From Hofstenia miamia (lineage: Eukaryota; Xenacoelomorpha; Acoela), in assembly GCA_004352715.1 (NCBI GenBank), contig SCFE01000047.1:805246-869245 (forward strand): a stretch of DNA of 64,000 nt. The letters are read 5' to 3'. Positions within the stretch are counted from its first letter, which is position 1; each line of letters begins with the position of its first letter. The position numbers and the translations under genes are program-made. The notes under the pieces were generated by a model, which saw only the letters and a list, made by a program, of their open reading frames with translations, ran no database searches and was not told where the DNA came from. Positions 35,812 to 47,340 of this stretch are shown here, one piece after another.

Positions 35812-36125
35812 TTTTCGAGTCGAGTTCGAGTTCTTACGTTTCGAGGTCGAGTTCGAGTATTTTTTTAAAAAAATCAATCGAGTTTTTTTCAAATTCCGAG
35901 TTTTTACGGTAAAAAATTATTTTAAAATAATTCGAAGCTAAAAAATATTTATTTGTGATTGGTAAAGAAATTGAAATTTTAAAAAAATTAAATTTTTACG
36001 GTGTTTTTGAGTGGATTTTTGATCGAGTTCGAGTTTTAATGATTTCTCTTAGGAATTTTTCGATCGAATTTTGCGAGCTTAGTCAAGTTCGAGTTCTCAT
36101 CATTCCCAGTATTCGAAAACGCTGC
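35812..36125. repeat. CGAGTTCGAGTT-rich repeat
   Basis: GAGTTCGAGTT or TCGAGTTCGAG occurs at least four times, clustered near the two ends (35815-35860 and 36020-36095). It is possibly a MITE body. The frames 35759-35941 and 35955-36146 are its translation (Glu-Phe and Arg-Val repeats). Confidence 0.5.
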
Positions 36126-36588
36126 CACTTATCATTATTTCTTTGAAGTATAATCAAGTTTCTGATGCACGATGCGAAAAATAATTTCATTAATAAATTC
36201 AACATTGGTGTGTACATTGCGTAGCGCGCATAAATTATCTGATTGTCTTATAAAAAATACAATTTCACACGTATGACACTCTTATATTGCACAAAAGGAA
36301 TTGATTTTCAAATTCGAAAAAATTCCTGAATTATAGCAGCTCAAATTTGCCTCTATACATAATTGAAAGATTACTCTGTTCATGTTCAGGAGGCTTTGCA
36401 AATAATTATTATGTCAACTAATAGTCGAACTATTGGCGGATCAAAGGGAGCGATCACCTGCCTCCCCTAAAACTACTCTTTTATTTTTTTAATTTTTAGA
36501 ATCAAACATGCGAGATAATGGCACATGCGACGAACCGATTGCTACCAACAGCTCGGTGCGTATTTATTAATACTTCATCAACAATTTT
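36126..36588. other. intergenic, nothing recognised
   Basis: No supported feature. Confidence 0.5.
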
Positions 36589-36595
36589 ATATATT

Positions 36596-36626
<31 letters not shown>

Positions 36627-37038
36627 GCGCAAACCATGGCAATAAGTGAAATTTTACCGCGGTATACCGCAACAATGTCGATTTTTATCTTCGTAAGAAA
36701 AGATAGATGTTTCTAAATTGTATTTTTATGGCTATGGATCATTCGTTGAAAACCTTGAAAACAATATCTTAGGCATCTTGTCAATTTGTTCAAGGTCATT
36801 AGAGTAGGATCTAATTTTTCATAAAATATGCAAAATTATTATTTAATATTTTGTAGGTGAAATCGATTAATTTTGCTTCAGAAACAATTTTGTGGAGCAA
36901 AATACGTTATCTGTATAACTTTATGCCACCGCAAGTTGCTTTAATTCTACTGCTAACTATCGCAATTGTGTAAATCGCTATCGTGGTACACCGCACCGAG
37001 GCATATCGCGGTATTACTGCACCGCACTCATCTCTAGT
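36589..37038. mobile_element. possible hAT MITE beside a (TA)n run
   Basis: The (TA)n run at 36589-36624 abuts a segment with TTTTACCGCGGTATACCGC at its left. At the right, read inward on the minus strand, it shows AGAGATGAGTGCGG...ACCGCG. The right end resembles the CAGAGATG termini of the MITE at 13865-14241. No target duplication is visible. Confidence 0.35.
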
Positions 37039-37387
37039 ACATAAATACATACATTTAAAAAATTTTTCACTATGCCAAAATAATTAATCATTTAGTAGGA
37101 TTTTTCAACTGATATTTGTGTGTGAATGTCTTTGCCAACGAAAATTTTTCAAATATATTTTGAACTTCCCCTCCAATTTAGAAAAATACAAGCGTTCAAT
37201 TTGCTTGATTTGTATGAAGCCTCGCAAATTTCCTATAGATCACACTTTCATTATTATAAACAGCTTCTGTAAAATTATTACTAAGTTCCATAAAAACTGA
37301 AGTCTCAGAAAGCAGAACAATTCAATTTATAGTAAATTATTAAGAGAATCTAGAAAGTAAATTTAATTATCATTCTAAATGCAAGAA
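37039..37387. other. intergenic, nothing recognised
   Basis: No supported feature. Confidence 0.5.
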
Positions 37388-37845
37388 TACCCCGTGGAAA
37401 ATACTCTGTCGGAAAATTCACCGTGAAAATATTCCTGTAGGAAATTTGCCCGTAGTTATTCTAAAAGTACATAAAAATAATTTGGCAGTGTTTCCAATTT
37501 CTAGAATATTAATGAGGTATTTTTAAGTTTTTTTTAGGTTTAGGAAATGTTGATTTTGACTTTGGTTTAGGAATTAGGACTATAAAATAATGAAAATTTA
37601 GGTTTTAAATTTAGGAAATGCAGTTTTGTGATTTTCTTTAGGGCTTAGGGATATAAAATCCATGTATTTCATCAAAAACAACAAAATCTGGTGAAAAGAG
37701 TAATGTATCTGCACAAAAAAATAATCTGGAAATTGGGGAAATGTAGCCAGAAATGGGGTAAAAAGTGGAGAATATTTTCGCGAGAAATTTTCACCGAGTT
37801 ATTTACCACGGGGAATTTTCCGATGGGGAAATTTCCGGGAATCAT
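37388..37845. mobile_element. MITE with GGAAAATTC(A/C)CCGTG inverted ends
   Basis: The left end (37388-37425) runs CCCCGTGG...TCGGAAAATTCACCGTG. The right end, on the minus strand from about 37845, runs CCCGGAAATTTCCCCATCGGAAAATTCCCCGTG. The inverted similarity spans about 35 bp with small indels. The interior is a G/T-rich GGTTTAGGAAT stretch. No transposase or clear target duplication. Confidence 0.5.
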
Positions 37846-38410
37846 TAGTAGTAAAATACACAGCTCGCATCACAACCGCAAGAAGTCTAACTTGGCCCAT
37901 TCTTCATTAGACCTACATTCATAAATTCGTATACAACATTCCTCTTGTTTATTTCAAAATATCAAATTCAAGGTGTATTCAAATCTGATCGCACGGATTT
38001 ATGCATTTGAAATAAATGAACAAATAGAGTTGCGATAACTAAGCGTTTTGAATTAATATTTTCGACTTTATTGACAATGTGATTTTATAATGCACTTATA
38101 GCTAACGCAAATATACTTATGCCAGATATTTGAGATGCCGTATCGTAATTTATTGAATTATTTATGGTTTGATATTTTCTCATTGCATGAATTTATTTGC
38201 CAATTATGTGTTTAACAATACATTAATGAATTTTTGATATTCTATTAGTAACACTGCCATTTTCTGATATATTTATTTAATTTCTAGGTATTTATAATTA
38301 AATTTAAAAATATTCTTTTCTTATAAAACTAAGTGACGAATTAATTTCGTTAAATATCTGTAGGATTGTTTTAGGTGAAACCGAGTGAAGCCTATTTTGA
38401 AATTCCGCTT
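37846..38410. other. intergenic, nothing recognised
   Basis: No supported feature. Confidence 0.5.
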
Positions 38411-38529
38411 TATATATATATANNNNNNNNNNNNNNNNNNNNNNNNNNNNNNNNNNNNNNNNNNNNNNNNNNNNNNNNNNNNNNNNNNNNNNNNNNNNNN
38501 NNATATATATATATATATATATATATATA
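38411..38529. repeat. (TA)n microsatellite containing an 80-N gap
   Basis: TA runs lie on both sides of the gap 38423-38502. Confidence 0.9.
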
Positions 38530-38926
38530 CTGGCGCTTGTAGTAGTATATTTATGCAAAAAATCTACAGAGAGTTGCATTTTCAGTTTCTTCATCAAACA
38601 TAGCGAAGGAATTCTGGTTAACATATTTAGATTAGCAATATTTACCTGTATGTTTTATGAAGTAAAGTTTAACATTTTTGTGAAACATTTATACCTGCAC
38701 ATGATTATATTGACAAAGTAATTCTGATCAATAAATATAGAATACAGATCACGGTAACTTTAATTTTTGTTTTGCAAACAGCCAGATTGCCAATTTTTTG
38801 GACATCAAACTATGCCTTTACAAAGCAAATAGAATTTCATAAAAATTCATAAAAAACATACTTGTTCTTTTCAATGTGTCTTAAAAATATTTTTTTCTTC
38901 CTTATTTGAAGAAATTGTTTAAAACA
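38530..38926. other. intergenic, nothing recognised
   Basis: No supported feature. Confidence 0.5.
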
Positions 38927-38934
38927 ATGCAACC

Positions 38935-39223
38935 CAGGCGCGGCTTTAAGATTTTTAAAACAGGGGGCACCCTCCAATTATGTTTCAAGCAAACTTAAAC
39001 TAAAATGAAAATTTAAACAAAAATAACTCCAAGAGAAAACTTCATTGTAAAATGTAACCTCTAAATGTCCAAATTAATGCATTGCTCACCTTAAATTTTC
39101 GGATGAAACTTGCAAACATCAACATAAAAAATATTTGTGGAAGACACTTTTACAAAAAACTAAGAATCCCCATAAAGGGGAGGGCACTGGCCCCCGGATA
39201 CCTCCCTCTTAAAGCCGCGCCTG
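38935..39223. mobile_element. hAT MITE with perfect 8-bp TSD
   Basis: A 16-bp perfect terminal inverted repeat CAGGCGCGGCTTTAAG is flanked by ATGCAACC at both sides (38927-38934 and 39224-39231). CAG ends plus an 8-bp duplication are diagnostic of hAT. The first nine bases match the left end of the hAT element at 49674. At 289 bp it is non-autonomous and looks recent. Confidence 0.9.
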
Positions 39224-39231
39224 ATGCAACC

Positions 39232-39711
39232 CTGCATCAGGCTAAGTTAGTGATGTGCGGGTAAGAGCCGTGGGTACCAGTTTTTCGAGAAAAGCTTTAA
39301 AAAAGTAAATTTTAGGTAAAATTATCAACTTTCACATGCAAAATATTTAAGCAAATTTAGTCTTCATCAAATATTGATAAATTTTACTAAATTTGAGGTT
39401 CTTTAAAGTTCGATCATTAACGTGCATAGTATATTTTGCCATATTTGTTGAAAAACTGAATTGTAAAGATCTTAAACTCACAGATCTCCTTTACTTCTGT
39501 GAATATGTCCGGTTTCGAGTAAAATATTTGCGGGAGTGGTGGAGTAACAATATAGATTTTGCCGTTGTGTATACGAAAGTCTACGTAGCCGGGTCAATGG
39601 GTTGAAAAAACAAGGAAAACAATAGGCTAAGTCTCAATTAACTTTACCGCAGTCTCATCCACGTCAGTTCTCACAACTATTAAATTTATATTCATTATTG
39701 GGTATGACACT
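39232..39711. other. intergenic, nothing recognised
   Basis: A 70-codon plus frame at 39393-39605 has no motif. Confidence 0.4.
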
Positions 39712-40249
39712 TAGGGTGCATTCACACAGAAAGATTGTGCTTGCTAGAGCGAGCTTTTGGCGTTCACACAGAAAGCGAGCTTGCGCTAGCTTTAAATCTT
39801 GGATATTCACACAGAGAGATTGCGATATTTTCTAGCAATGTATTAAACCCAGGGTGTTCACACAGCGCGATTGTGCGAGCTTGGGCTTGCTAGAGATTTA
39901 AACAGTTGAGTTACTGAGAGAGCATTCACACAGAAAGATTTATCACAATCCCAATTAAAGCCTAGTGCAAGTGATATTTTCTAACAAATGTTTAAAGATA
40001 GTTCTATTCACACAGAAAGTGCACGAGAGTGTGATTGTAAAAGATTGTAAATTTGATTTTAAACATGCTAAATATTTTTGACGATGACATCTCCCAATAA
40101 TTTAAATTCATGCCAAAATTTGTACAAAGTACGTTTCATGTATTTAGTTTCAAATTATTATTTATGTTCCAAAATAATGTTTACATTTCCAAACTTTTAT
40201 ATAATTATTGAAAAACATTTATAAATACTATTAAAACCAATTTTAATAT

Positions 40250-40528
40250 TTATCTATCATCATAGTTTTTCTTTTTATGAACACAATTACTTCTCATTGA
40301 TGATGAGTTAACAACAATTTCACGTGTTTGAAGTTGTTTAGAAGCATTTCTCCAAAGTTTTGAAATTGAGATCCTCAACACATTGTATTTAGCGGAAATT
40401 TCATTTATATCTCCATGCTTCAGCTTAGGCGGATTTCTGCTTAACATATTCATCAGAAAATCTTGAAAAATCACACTTCTTTGTTCATTAGACAAGTGGT
40501 AAGTTGGACGTAATCTTTTTGTAGCCAT
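40250..40528 (-). CDS. mariner-like transposase, DNA-binding N-terminus only
   Basis: 92 codons from ATG 40528 to a stop at 40250. Residues about 12-62 read LSNEQRSVIF...LKHGDINEISAKYNV...ISKLWRNA. This is a helix-turn-helix like that at the N-terminus of DD39D, plant-type mariner transposases (L/T-x-E-x-R-x-x-I ... L-x-x-G-x-x-x-x-I/A-A-x-x-F/Y-x-V ... I-x-x-I/L-W). The tail CVHKKKNYDD fits the basic linker that follows the domain in that lineage. No catalytic DDE/D region follows; only about 530 bp of terminal repeats remain downstream. So this is a truncated transposase, possibly still able to bind the element ends. Lineage assignment is from memory of motif spacing and is tentative. Confidence 0.5.
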   Translation of the reverse strand: MATKRLRPTYHLSNEQRSVIFQDFLMNMLSRNPPKLKHGDINEISAKYNVLRISISKLWRNASKQLQTREIVVNSSSMRSNCVHKKKNYDDR

Positions 40529-40690
40529 TTTAGGTTTGTACCTGCAACAAAAAAATTTAACTTATTAATTAAAAAACAAAGCCATGGAAATTTTTTTGCT
40601 CCAGATGTAATACATAGATCGTAATCTATCAAGGAAAATTAATAAAGCTTAAAGTTCACCAAAAACAGTGATAATCAGAAGGGTCTATCC

Positions 40691-41690
40691 NNNNNNNNNN
40701 NNNNNNNNNNNNNNNNNNNNNNNNNNNNNNNNNNNNNNNNNNNNNNNNNNNNNNNNNNNNNNNNNNNNNNNNNNNNNNNNNNNNNNNNNNNNNNNNNNNN
40801 NNNNNNNNNNNNNNNNNNNNNNNNNNNNNNNNNNNNNNNNNNNNNNNNNNNNNNNNNNNNNNNNNNNNNNNNNNNNNNNNNNNNNNNNNNNNNNNNNNNN
40901 NNNNNNNNNNNNNNNNNNNNNNNNNNNNNNNNNNNNNNNNNNNNNNNNNNNNNNNNNNNNNNNNNNNNNNNNNNNNNNNNNNNNNNNNNNNNNNNNNNNN
41001 NNNNNNNNNNNNNNNNNNNNNNNNNNNNNNNNNNNNNNNNNNNNNNNNNNNNNNNNNNNNNNNNNNNNNNNNNNNNNNNNNNNNNNNNNNNNNNNNNNNN
41101 NNNNNNNNNNNNNNNNNNNNNNNNNNNNNNNNNNNNNNNNNNNNNNNNNNNNNNNNNNNNNNNNNNNNNNNNNNNNNNNNNNNNNNNNNNNNNNNNNNNN
41201 NNNNNNNNNNNNNNNNNNNNNNNNNNNNNNNNNNNNNNNNNNNNNNNNNNNNNNNNNNNNNNNNNNNNNNNNNNNNNNNNNNNNNNNNNNNNNNNNNNNN
41301 NNNNNNNNNNNNNNNNNNNNNNNNNNNNNNNNNNNNNNNNNNNNNNNNNNNNNNNNNNNNNNNNNNNNNNNNNNNNNNNNNNNNNNNNNNNNNNNNNNNN
41401 NNNNNNNNNNNNNNNNNNNNNNNNNNNNNNNNNNNNNNNNNNNNNNNNNNNNNNNNNNNNNNNNNNNNNNNNNNNNNNNNNNNNNNNNNNNNNNNNNNNN
41501 NNNNNNNNNNNNNNNNNNNNNNNNNNNNNNNNNNNNNNNNNNNNNNNNNNNNNNNNNNNNNNNNNNNNNNNNNNNNNNNNNNNNNNNNNNNNNNNNNNNN
41601 NNNNNNNNNNNNNNNNNNNNNNNNNNNNNNNNNNNNNNNNNNNNNNNNNNNNNNNNNNNNNNNNNNNNNNNNNNNNNNNNNNNNNNNNNN
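40691..41690. other. assembly gap, 1000 N
   Basis: Round-number gap inside the element, on the 5' side of the transposase fragment. Confidence 0.95.
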
Positions 41691-42246
41691 AAAACTGTTA
41701 TTAATAAAAAATGTTTTGATTTCTATATTCTTAAAAATCTGCCTAAATTAGAAAAAGTTTTTTAATTCACCCGTAATTTAGAATTTCAAAAAATATAAAT
41801 TGCATTAAGGTTTATCAAATGATTTTCAGTTAATTATTTACATAAAGATCAATTAAATTGTAATAATGTTTACATATTAAAAATTATCCACTTTGATTCG
41901 CTCAAATGCAATAAAATATAACAATGTGTAGAGAATATTATTGAATATTTTCCTAATAGCAATTAAAAGCTCGCGTTCTGTGTGAACACTCTCGTATTAA
42001 TACATTGCTAGAAATCTATCGCAAGCGCAAGCTCGCTTTCTGTGTGAATTCAACTATCTTAAAACATGTGTTTAAATTACAAGCGCGATATCGCAATCTC
42101 TCTGTGTGAATACCCTCCTTTATTTCCTCTTGTTTAAATCTCAAGATTGGCTTTATCGCTCGCTTTCTGTGTGAATTCAACTATCTTAAAACATGTGTTA
42201 AAAATACAAGCGCTATATCGCAAGCTTTCTGTGTGAATGCACCCTA

Positions 42247-43862
42247 AGATTTGTTGAAGAAAATTTTTCGGAATTCTTATCTTTAGTTTATTACAGTTTG
42301 TTTATTGATTACAATGTTAAGCTAAACGGTTAGAGTTTAGTGTTGGCGAGGATCCCACAATGGAAATGATTCTTGGTTCCTTGTTCCAAACCACAAACCT
42401 TCACCTAGGTTAGGTATACGATTAGGAGTTTTTACTTCCATTTAGCTAACTATTGACTCATGCTTACATGTTTGAACAATAATGAATTCAATATAAGGCT
42501 GGGAAACCAAACGTAGGATTTTGTATTTATATTTAAACTAGATCCAAATTCATGACTATAACTTGACCGATATTGTGACCTTGTATGTATCAGTTATTAC
42601 ATGTAAGTTAGGAAGCTGCCATTTATTTATCTTATTTAAAAAAAGCCAATATATTTTGGTAATGACTAATCATGTATTTATTTAAACAAGTAGAGCTAGT
42701 AACAATCGAGGTTGCAAGTACATAGTACCATTTACAAAACAAGACCTAAGTCGAATTTTGTCCAGCCTTGAGTAAACACCGAGCTAGGATAGGGCACACA
42801 TAAGTTGCTTCACTGAGCTGAGATGTGGAACCCATTCAATGGAAACGGAAAGGAGTGGTCGTTACTTGATTTGGAGATCAGCTTCGGGCAGAGGCCCACC
42901 TATCAACAGCTGGCAAAGATGCTGCAAGGCTTTCTCACCTAAATAGTGCTTGCTACATCATCCATTAATTATAGTTACTGGAGTTTCGTAATATAAAAGC
43001 TAAGCAGTTTAAGAACAGTACATCTCCACTAGTATACCATAAGTTATGTTGTAATAATGGAAAAATTGGATATTGAAACCTGGTAGAAAATGCTACACTG
43101 TCACTACTTTACTTAAGTAAATTTATAGATTCATATCTAAAAATAGTACAAATCTGTAGTAATCATGGGATTTCACTGGGTGGGCAATTACACACTCAGT
43201 GTATATGTTAAAAGTTCCCTGACCCGAATAGTAAATTAAACAATTGTAATTCAAAAGAGTTTAGCTTAAGCACAATTTGGTTTCATCCCTCAGATCTACC
43301 CGCAGCTCTTCCTTGATAAAAAAACAAATTTAGCTTCTCATGTTTAGATCATCTAAACTTAACAAGTATACATAATAGTAAACAAGTTTTTGGTAGGAAA
43401 ACTATTATGAATTTACAATATTCGTTGTAGCGAAGTTTCGCCCAAATTTTCATATTGAAGCATCGCCAGGTCAATATAGACTGAGACAATCGCAAATTGA
43501 GATATAATCTAAATTAGCTATATTCCTACTCTAAAAATTTTGGCATAATTTCTATAATATATGCAGTAATACAACGCAATTTTTTACTTAAATACATAAC
43601 ATTAACTTATGATTTAGCAGCAGCGGTTTTAAGTACAGCAGCTTGGATTCTATTCATCGCTGTGATGAAGATGTTATCATGGTAAAACATCAGAAAATGA
43701 AAAAATGTTTTTTGTAAATATTTTGACTTATATGTAGATATTTGATTGACTTTATAGGATTGAACTTATAAGAATTTCCGCTGAATTTTTTCATGTTAAC
43801 CTCTTCATTGTTATCAAATAGTTTCTTTATATATTAGTATTTTCTATATTGAAACAAATATA
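42247..43862. other. intergenic, nothing recognised
   Basis: A GC-richer patch near 42780-42940 shows no coding or terminal signal I can name. Confidence 0.4.
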
Positions 43863-43870
43863 GTAATTAG

Positions 43871-45161
43871 CATGGCGGCTCGTACGTGTAAGCAAGGAAA
43901 GCAGTGCTCGCCCAATATTTTTTTGATAAATGAATTTCATTCTTAATTGCATGAATTTATACCCATACACTTGTACAAATCGTAAACTATTAGTTTTGCT
44001 TTAAAACAACATTCAAAAATCAAGTAATAAATGAATTGAATTAGGAAAGAATTCCACTATGATTTGCTTTAAAAATAATTGAATGATTACGCCACATAGC
44101 AAGCAAATGCCTTAGTGCTGTGCCTACGCTCGCTTAAACAGTTAAACTAGATCCGTTTTCTTAAACTCATTGCGCGAAGATTTAGCTAGCAAAGCAAGCA
44201 CTCTGCTCATTGCTTCACATTGAAATATTTCCATTGCAAGGCTACGTGATTGGTAGCAAGAAAAATTACGAACACGTCACATCGCCAAATATCTCAGTGG
44301 TTAAACGTGCGATTTTATTAAATTGTGACAGATCACGCGTGACCAATCACATAGTCTAACTGCAGCCTAAAGAGAACCACGCGAAATATTTTAATTCCAT
44401 ACAATAACCCAAAAGTATAACAATATTTATTATTTAAATCAATCAGAAACTATCTGGTATATAGTTTTTTCACATTTTTGACCTCACAGATTCCTTGTAC
44501 AATATTCTTTCAGTTTACAGAAATTAGAAAATTTATAACAATTGTGAATCAAAGACGAATTTTTTCTTCGAATTTGTCACCAATTCATTCAAAAAATCAA
44601 ATATAACGTGGATATTTTAAGGTGATATATATGGAAATAAATTTAAAAAAACTTTGAGCTGTTTAAATGTGATTTCCATCAGCTGCCATTTTGTGTTCTA
44701 AATTTCTACTCTAAGTTTCTCAATTTTGAAAAAATTTGTAATTTATCTCAAGTTTTCTATCATCAAAATGCCTTCAGTTGTAAAAATGGACAAAATTCTT
44801 ATTCAATAATTTCAAGTGCACGATTTATTGACCGAAAATTTGTAAATATTTGAATTAATGCAATCTATTGGATTTTAATCACCGTCTTGCAGAACGATTA
44901 GTTTCTGTTTAAAGAAGTTTTTAACAAATACAAGAATAACTGATTAGAGGAGAAATAACTACAGAAACCATTAGTAATTTTTTCTTGAAAATGATTTATT
45001 TAAAGAACTTATTTCAATAATAATATTACAGATAAATTTCTAAGAAAACTCGCCTTGGTGATTTTATATATAAATAAATTCTGCATGATTTTTATTTACA
45101 CTGTTTTGGTTACTTAAAAAATATTTGCTTGCCTAACTTTTGCATGCACGAGCCGCCACTG
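43871..45161. mobile_element. non-autonomous hAT element, perfect 8-bp TSD
   Basis: The inverted termini read CATGGCGGCTCGTACGTG on the left and CAGTGGCGGCTCGTGCATGC on the minus strand at the right. They are flanked by GTAATTAG at 43863-43870 and 45162-45169. The right end is closely similar, over about 50 bp and then patchily, to the left end of the hAT copy at 47622, so this is a deletion derivative or MITE of that family. No transposase frame remains in its 1291 bp. Confidence 0.9.
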
Positions 45162-45169
45162 GTAATTAG

Positions 45170-45574
45170 GCAAATTTATAGGATGTTATAATCCATAATT
45201 TGAAATGATTTCTTTATACAAAATACATGTTCCTCTAAAAAGAAGCTTTTTATTGGAAGAAAAAGCTAATATTTAATCATGTCTTGGCCAAGAGATTGCT
45301 TTTCGACACCACCATGAGAAATAATATTAGCATTTGAATTTAGCAGGTTTCTGAATTTCTCTAAAAGCATAGTAGGAAAAGAAATCAACAAAAGTTATTT
45401 GAATAATATTTTTCTAATAATTTTTAGAGATATAATTCACTTAATTTCATAAAACCAATATCATATTAATTTAACCCTGCAAGCAATTAGTTTTTAAATC
45501 CTTAGTCACTTATTAATTACTCATACAGTGCATATTTTTGTAATTATATATATGTTACCTATGAACCTGAACTA
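45170..45574. other. intergenic, nothing recognised
   Basis: No supported feature. Confidence 0.5.
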
Positions 45575-45576
45575 TA

Positions 45577-46568
45577 CTGCGCGTAACAAAAATAGCAGAA
45601 ATTTTAAAATATGTATGTCTCGAGATGTGTAAAGTTGCTTGCATATGTTTGCTTGATTAAATGTTTAGATGAATATTTAATTATATGTTTAAACTGTCTT
45701 AAATCATCTCCCGCGTTTTTCATTGCTTTTTCAATTGTAAAATTGCGTCAGTGCGTGCAGTCTTATTCTTCACGTATAGCAAATATGAAACCATCTCATC
45801 AAAAGCTTAGGATATTGTTTGAGAATGGCATTACTAATTCACGAGAACTTGCAGCAATAACAGGCTTGGCCTTACGTTCAGTATATCGCAATTTAGCTCA
45901 ATTGAGAAACGGAGTATAACTAGAGAGAAGTTGCTGAAACAAGTTGATTTTAAGAGCTGATAAGATATGCCGGATTTCTCGTCGAAATCCGGATTTCTCT
46001 GTAAAAGATATTCAGAAGGAGCTCAGAGATCGTTGTCGACCTGAAGTATCTGGGTATACAATCCAGCGAAGTCTGAAATCCAGTGGCTACACAAAAAAGA
46101 AGCCAGCAAAGTCCTAGATTTTACAAATTTAGAAAATGAAAAAAGATTTACTTTCTATCAAGAAAAAGAAGACTTTCTGTGGGACATCGTGTTTATAACA
46201 GACGAATGTTGGTTTTATTTACATCGTTCCACCATCAAATTCTGGTGCAAAGGTCCAAACCGTCCTAATAAACGAATGAGAAAATTTTCACCCTCTGTTA
46301 TGGTTTTGGCGCGATTTCACACCAATTGAAAATGTGTGGGCAATAATAAAGGGCTATATAAAGGGCCAAGATCTGGAAGGTCTCAAAGACGAATTTCGAC
46401 GGACTCTGTATTGCAAAGCAAGGTGGACCAATTCTTTACTAAACTGAACAGGTGTAAATGTTAATTATATGCCTATCACTATGCATAAATTGGTTTAAAT
46501 TGTTTGTTCTTTTGGTGAGAAAATGTAATTTAAAAATAAAGATTTTATGCCAATTTTTTGACGCGCAC
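45577..46568 (+). mobile_element. internally deleted Tc1-like transposon
   Basis: The ends CTGCGCGTAACAAAAAT (left) and GTGCGCGTCAAAAAAAT (right, minus strand) are flanked by TA (45575-45576 and 46569-46570). The inside carries a Tc1-like transposase in pieces. The 992-bp length is short for Tc1 elements (usually about 1.3-1.7 kb), in line with the deletion seen in the coding part. Confidence 0.85.
45785..46445 (+). pseudogene. Tc1-like transposase, catalytic core deleted
   Basis: The first helix-turn-helix is intact in a frame from ATG 45785 to TAA 45919 (ITNSRELAAITGLALRSVYR). A second domain typical of Tc1 follows in another frame at about 45946-46116 (PDFSVKDIQKELRD...VSGYTIQRSLKSSGY) and ends in a stop. 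The catalytic part begins near 46136 and keeps the first Asp (FITDECWF) and the last acidic motif (TPIENVWA). The stretch between VMV and TPIEN, which should hold the second catalytic Asp (usually in a QQD-x-A/D-x-x-H context), is missing near 46308-46325. Stops, frameshifts and this deletion make it inactive. Confidence 0.85.
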
Positions 46569-46570
46569 TA

Positions 46571-47214
46571 TATTTCAGCACCATTCTTTTATGGAAACTT
46601 ATTTTGGTACTTTTCTATTTGTGAAGTCAACACCCATAATGCTGTCAGAATATTGAATTATTTTTTGTTCACATAATATTCCGCTCTATGTAAGCTATAG
46701 TACTGCCGAGATTCACTAATAAGTGATGAATAGTATTGATTTTTGTTTTAAAAATTATGCTAAATGAGTGTTAAAAGCTAAAAATATCAAGTATAATATA
46801 GCAATTTTTTTGACAAGCCTGACTCTTAGCAATGAAGACTCAATCAATTTAATTGTAGAAATATATCAATATCTATCAAAATATTTACTATTTTAATGCT
46901 TGTTGCATCAAAAACTTGAATTTTATACTAATATGAATTTTTTCAGACTCCTTTGACACAGGCCCTGATTAAAAATATTATTCTACTTTAACTTCATCTT
47001 GTTCCCAGATAGGTATTGGCAAAAGTATGAAAAAATGAGCTAAAGGAACTAATTTCAAGCAAAGTTATGGACAAAAAGAGACTTTGAAGGGTGATTCGCC
47101 CCTTCCCTACCCTCAGTGCGCTGGGGTTGAGAAAAAATATTGATTTGTAAGAACTTGGCCACATATTTTTCTAAAGTACTTAAGCTATGGTTGCAAGTTG
47201 TCATAATTGTTGAA
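46571..47214. other. intergenic, nothing recognised
   Basis: No supported feature. Confidence 0.5.
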
Positions 47215-47340
47215 GCCGAACCAAAATTTTACACAAACTGATTTTGCAACAAACTGACTCAACCCAATCCAAACAGAAATTATCAAAAATCTGTTCCAAC
47301 CCATTTTAATCTAGCCCAATCATAATAATTTTAGGGTTTC
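47215..47340. repeat. AACTCAACCCAATCCA repeat, copy 2
   Basis: Shares motifs with 34186-34265, with further AACCC(A/G) motifs up to the boundary of the hAT element at 47622. Confidence 0.45.

Larger units (their letters stand above)
39714..42244. mobile_element. TTCACACAG-family element, copy 2
   Basis: Flanked by TA (39712-39713 and 42245-42246), with inverted ends GGGTGCATTCA. The left end has six TTCACACAG motifs starting at 39721, 39763, 39806, 39857, 39925 and 40007. The right end has five inverted copies (CTGTGTGAA) at 41978, 42040, 42102, 42167 and 42229, about 62-65 bp apart. A 1000-N gap (40691-41690) interrupts it, so the 2.5-kb length is nominal. It encodes an N-terminal mariner-like DNA-binding domain on the minus strand. 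TA targets and that domain suggest the Tc1/mariner superfamily. Confidence 0.85.

Noticed and set aside
41970-42240. Regularly spaced 62-65 bp repeats suggesting a CRISPR-like array
   Set aside because: The units are short motifs in a transposon end, inverted at the other end, in a eukaryotic genome; the spacers between them are themselves similar.
39711-42247. TWA (PIF/Harbinger) target duplication for the TTCACACAG family
   Set aside because: The outer three bases are TTA...TAA in copy 2 and TAA...TTA in copy 1, which are inverted, not direct; TA direct duplication fits both.
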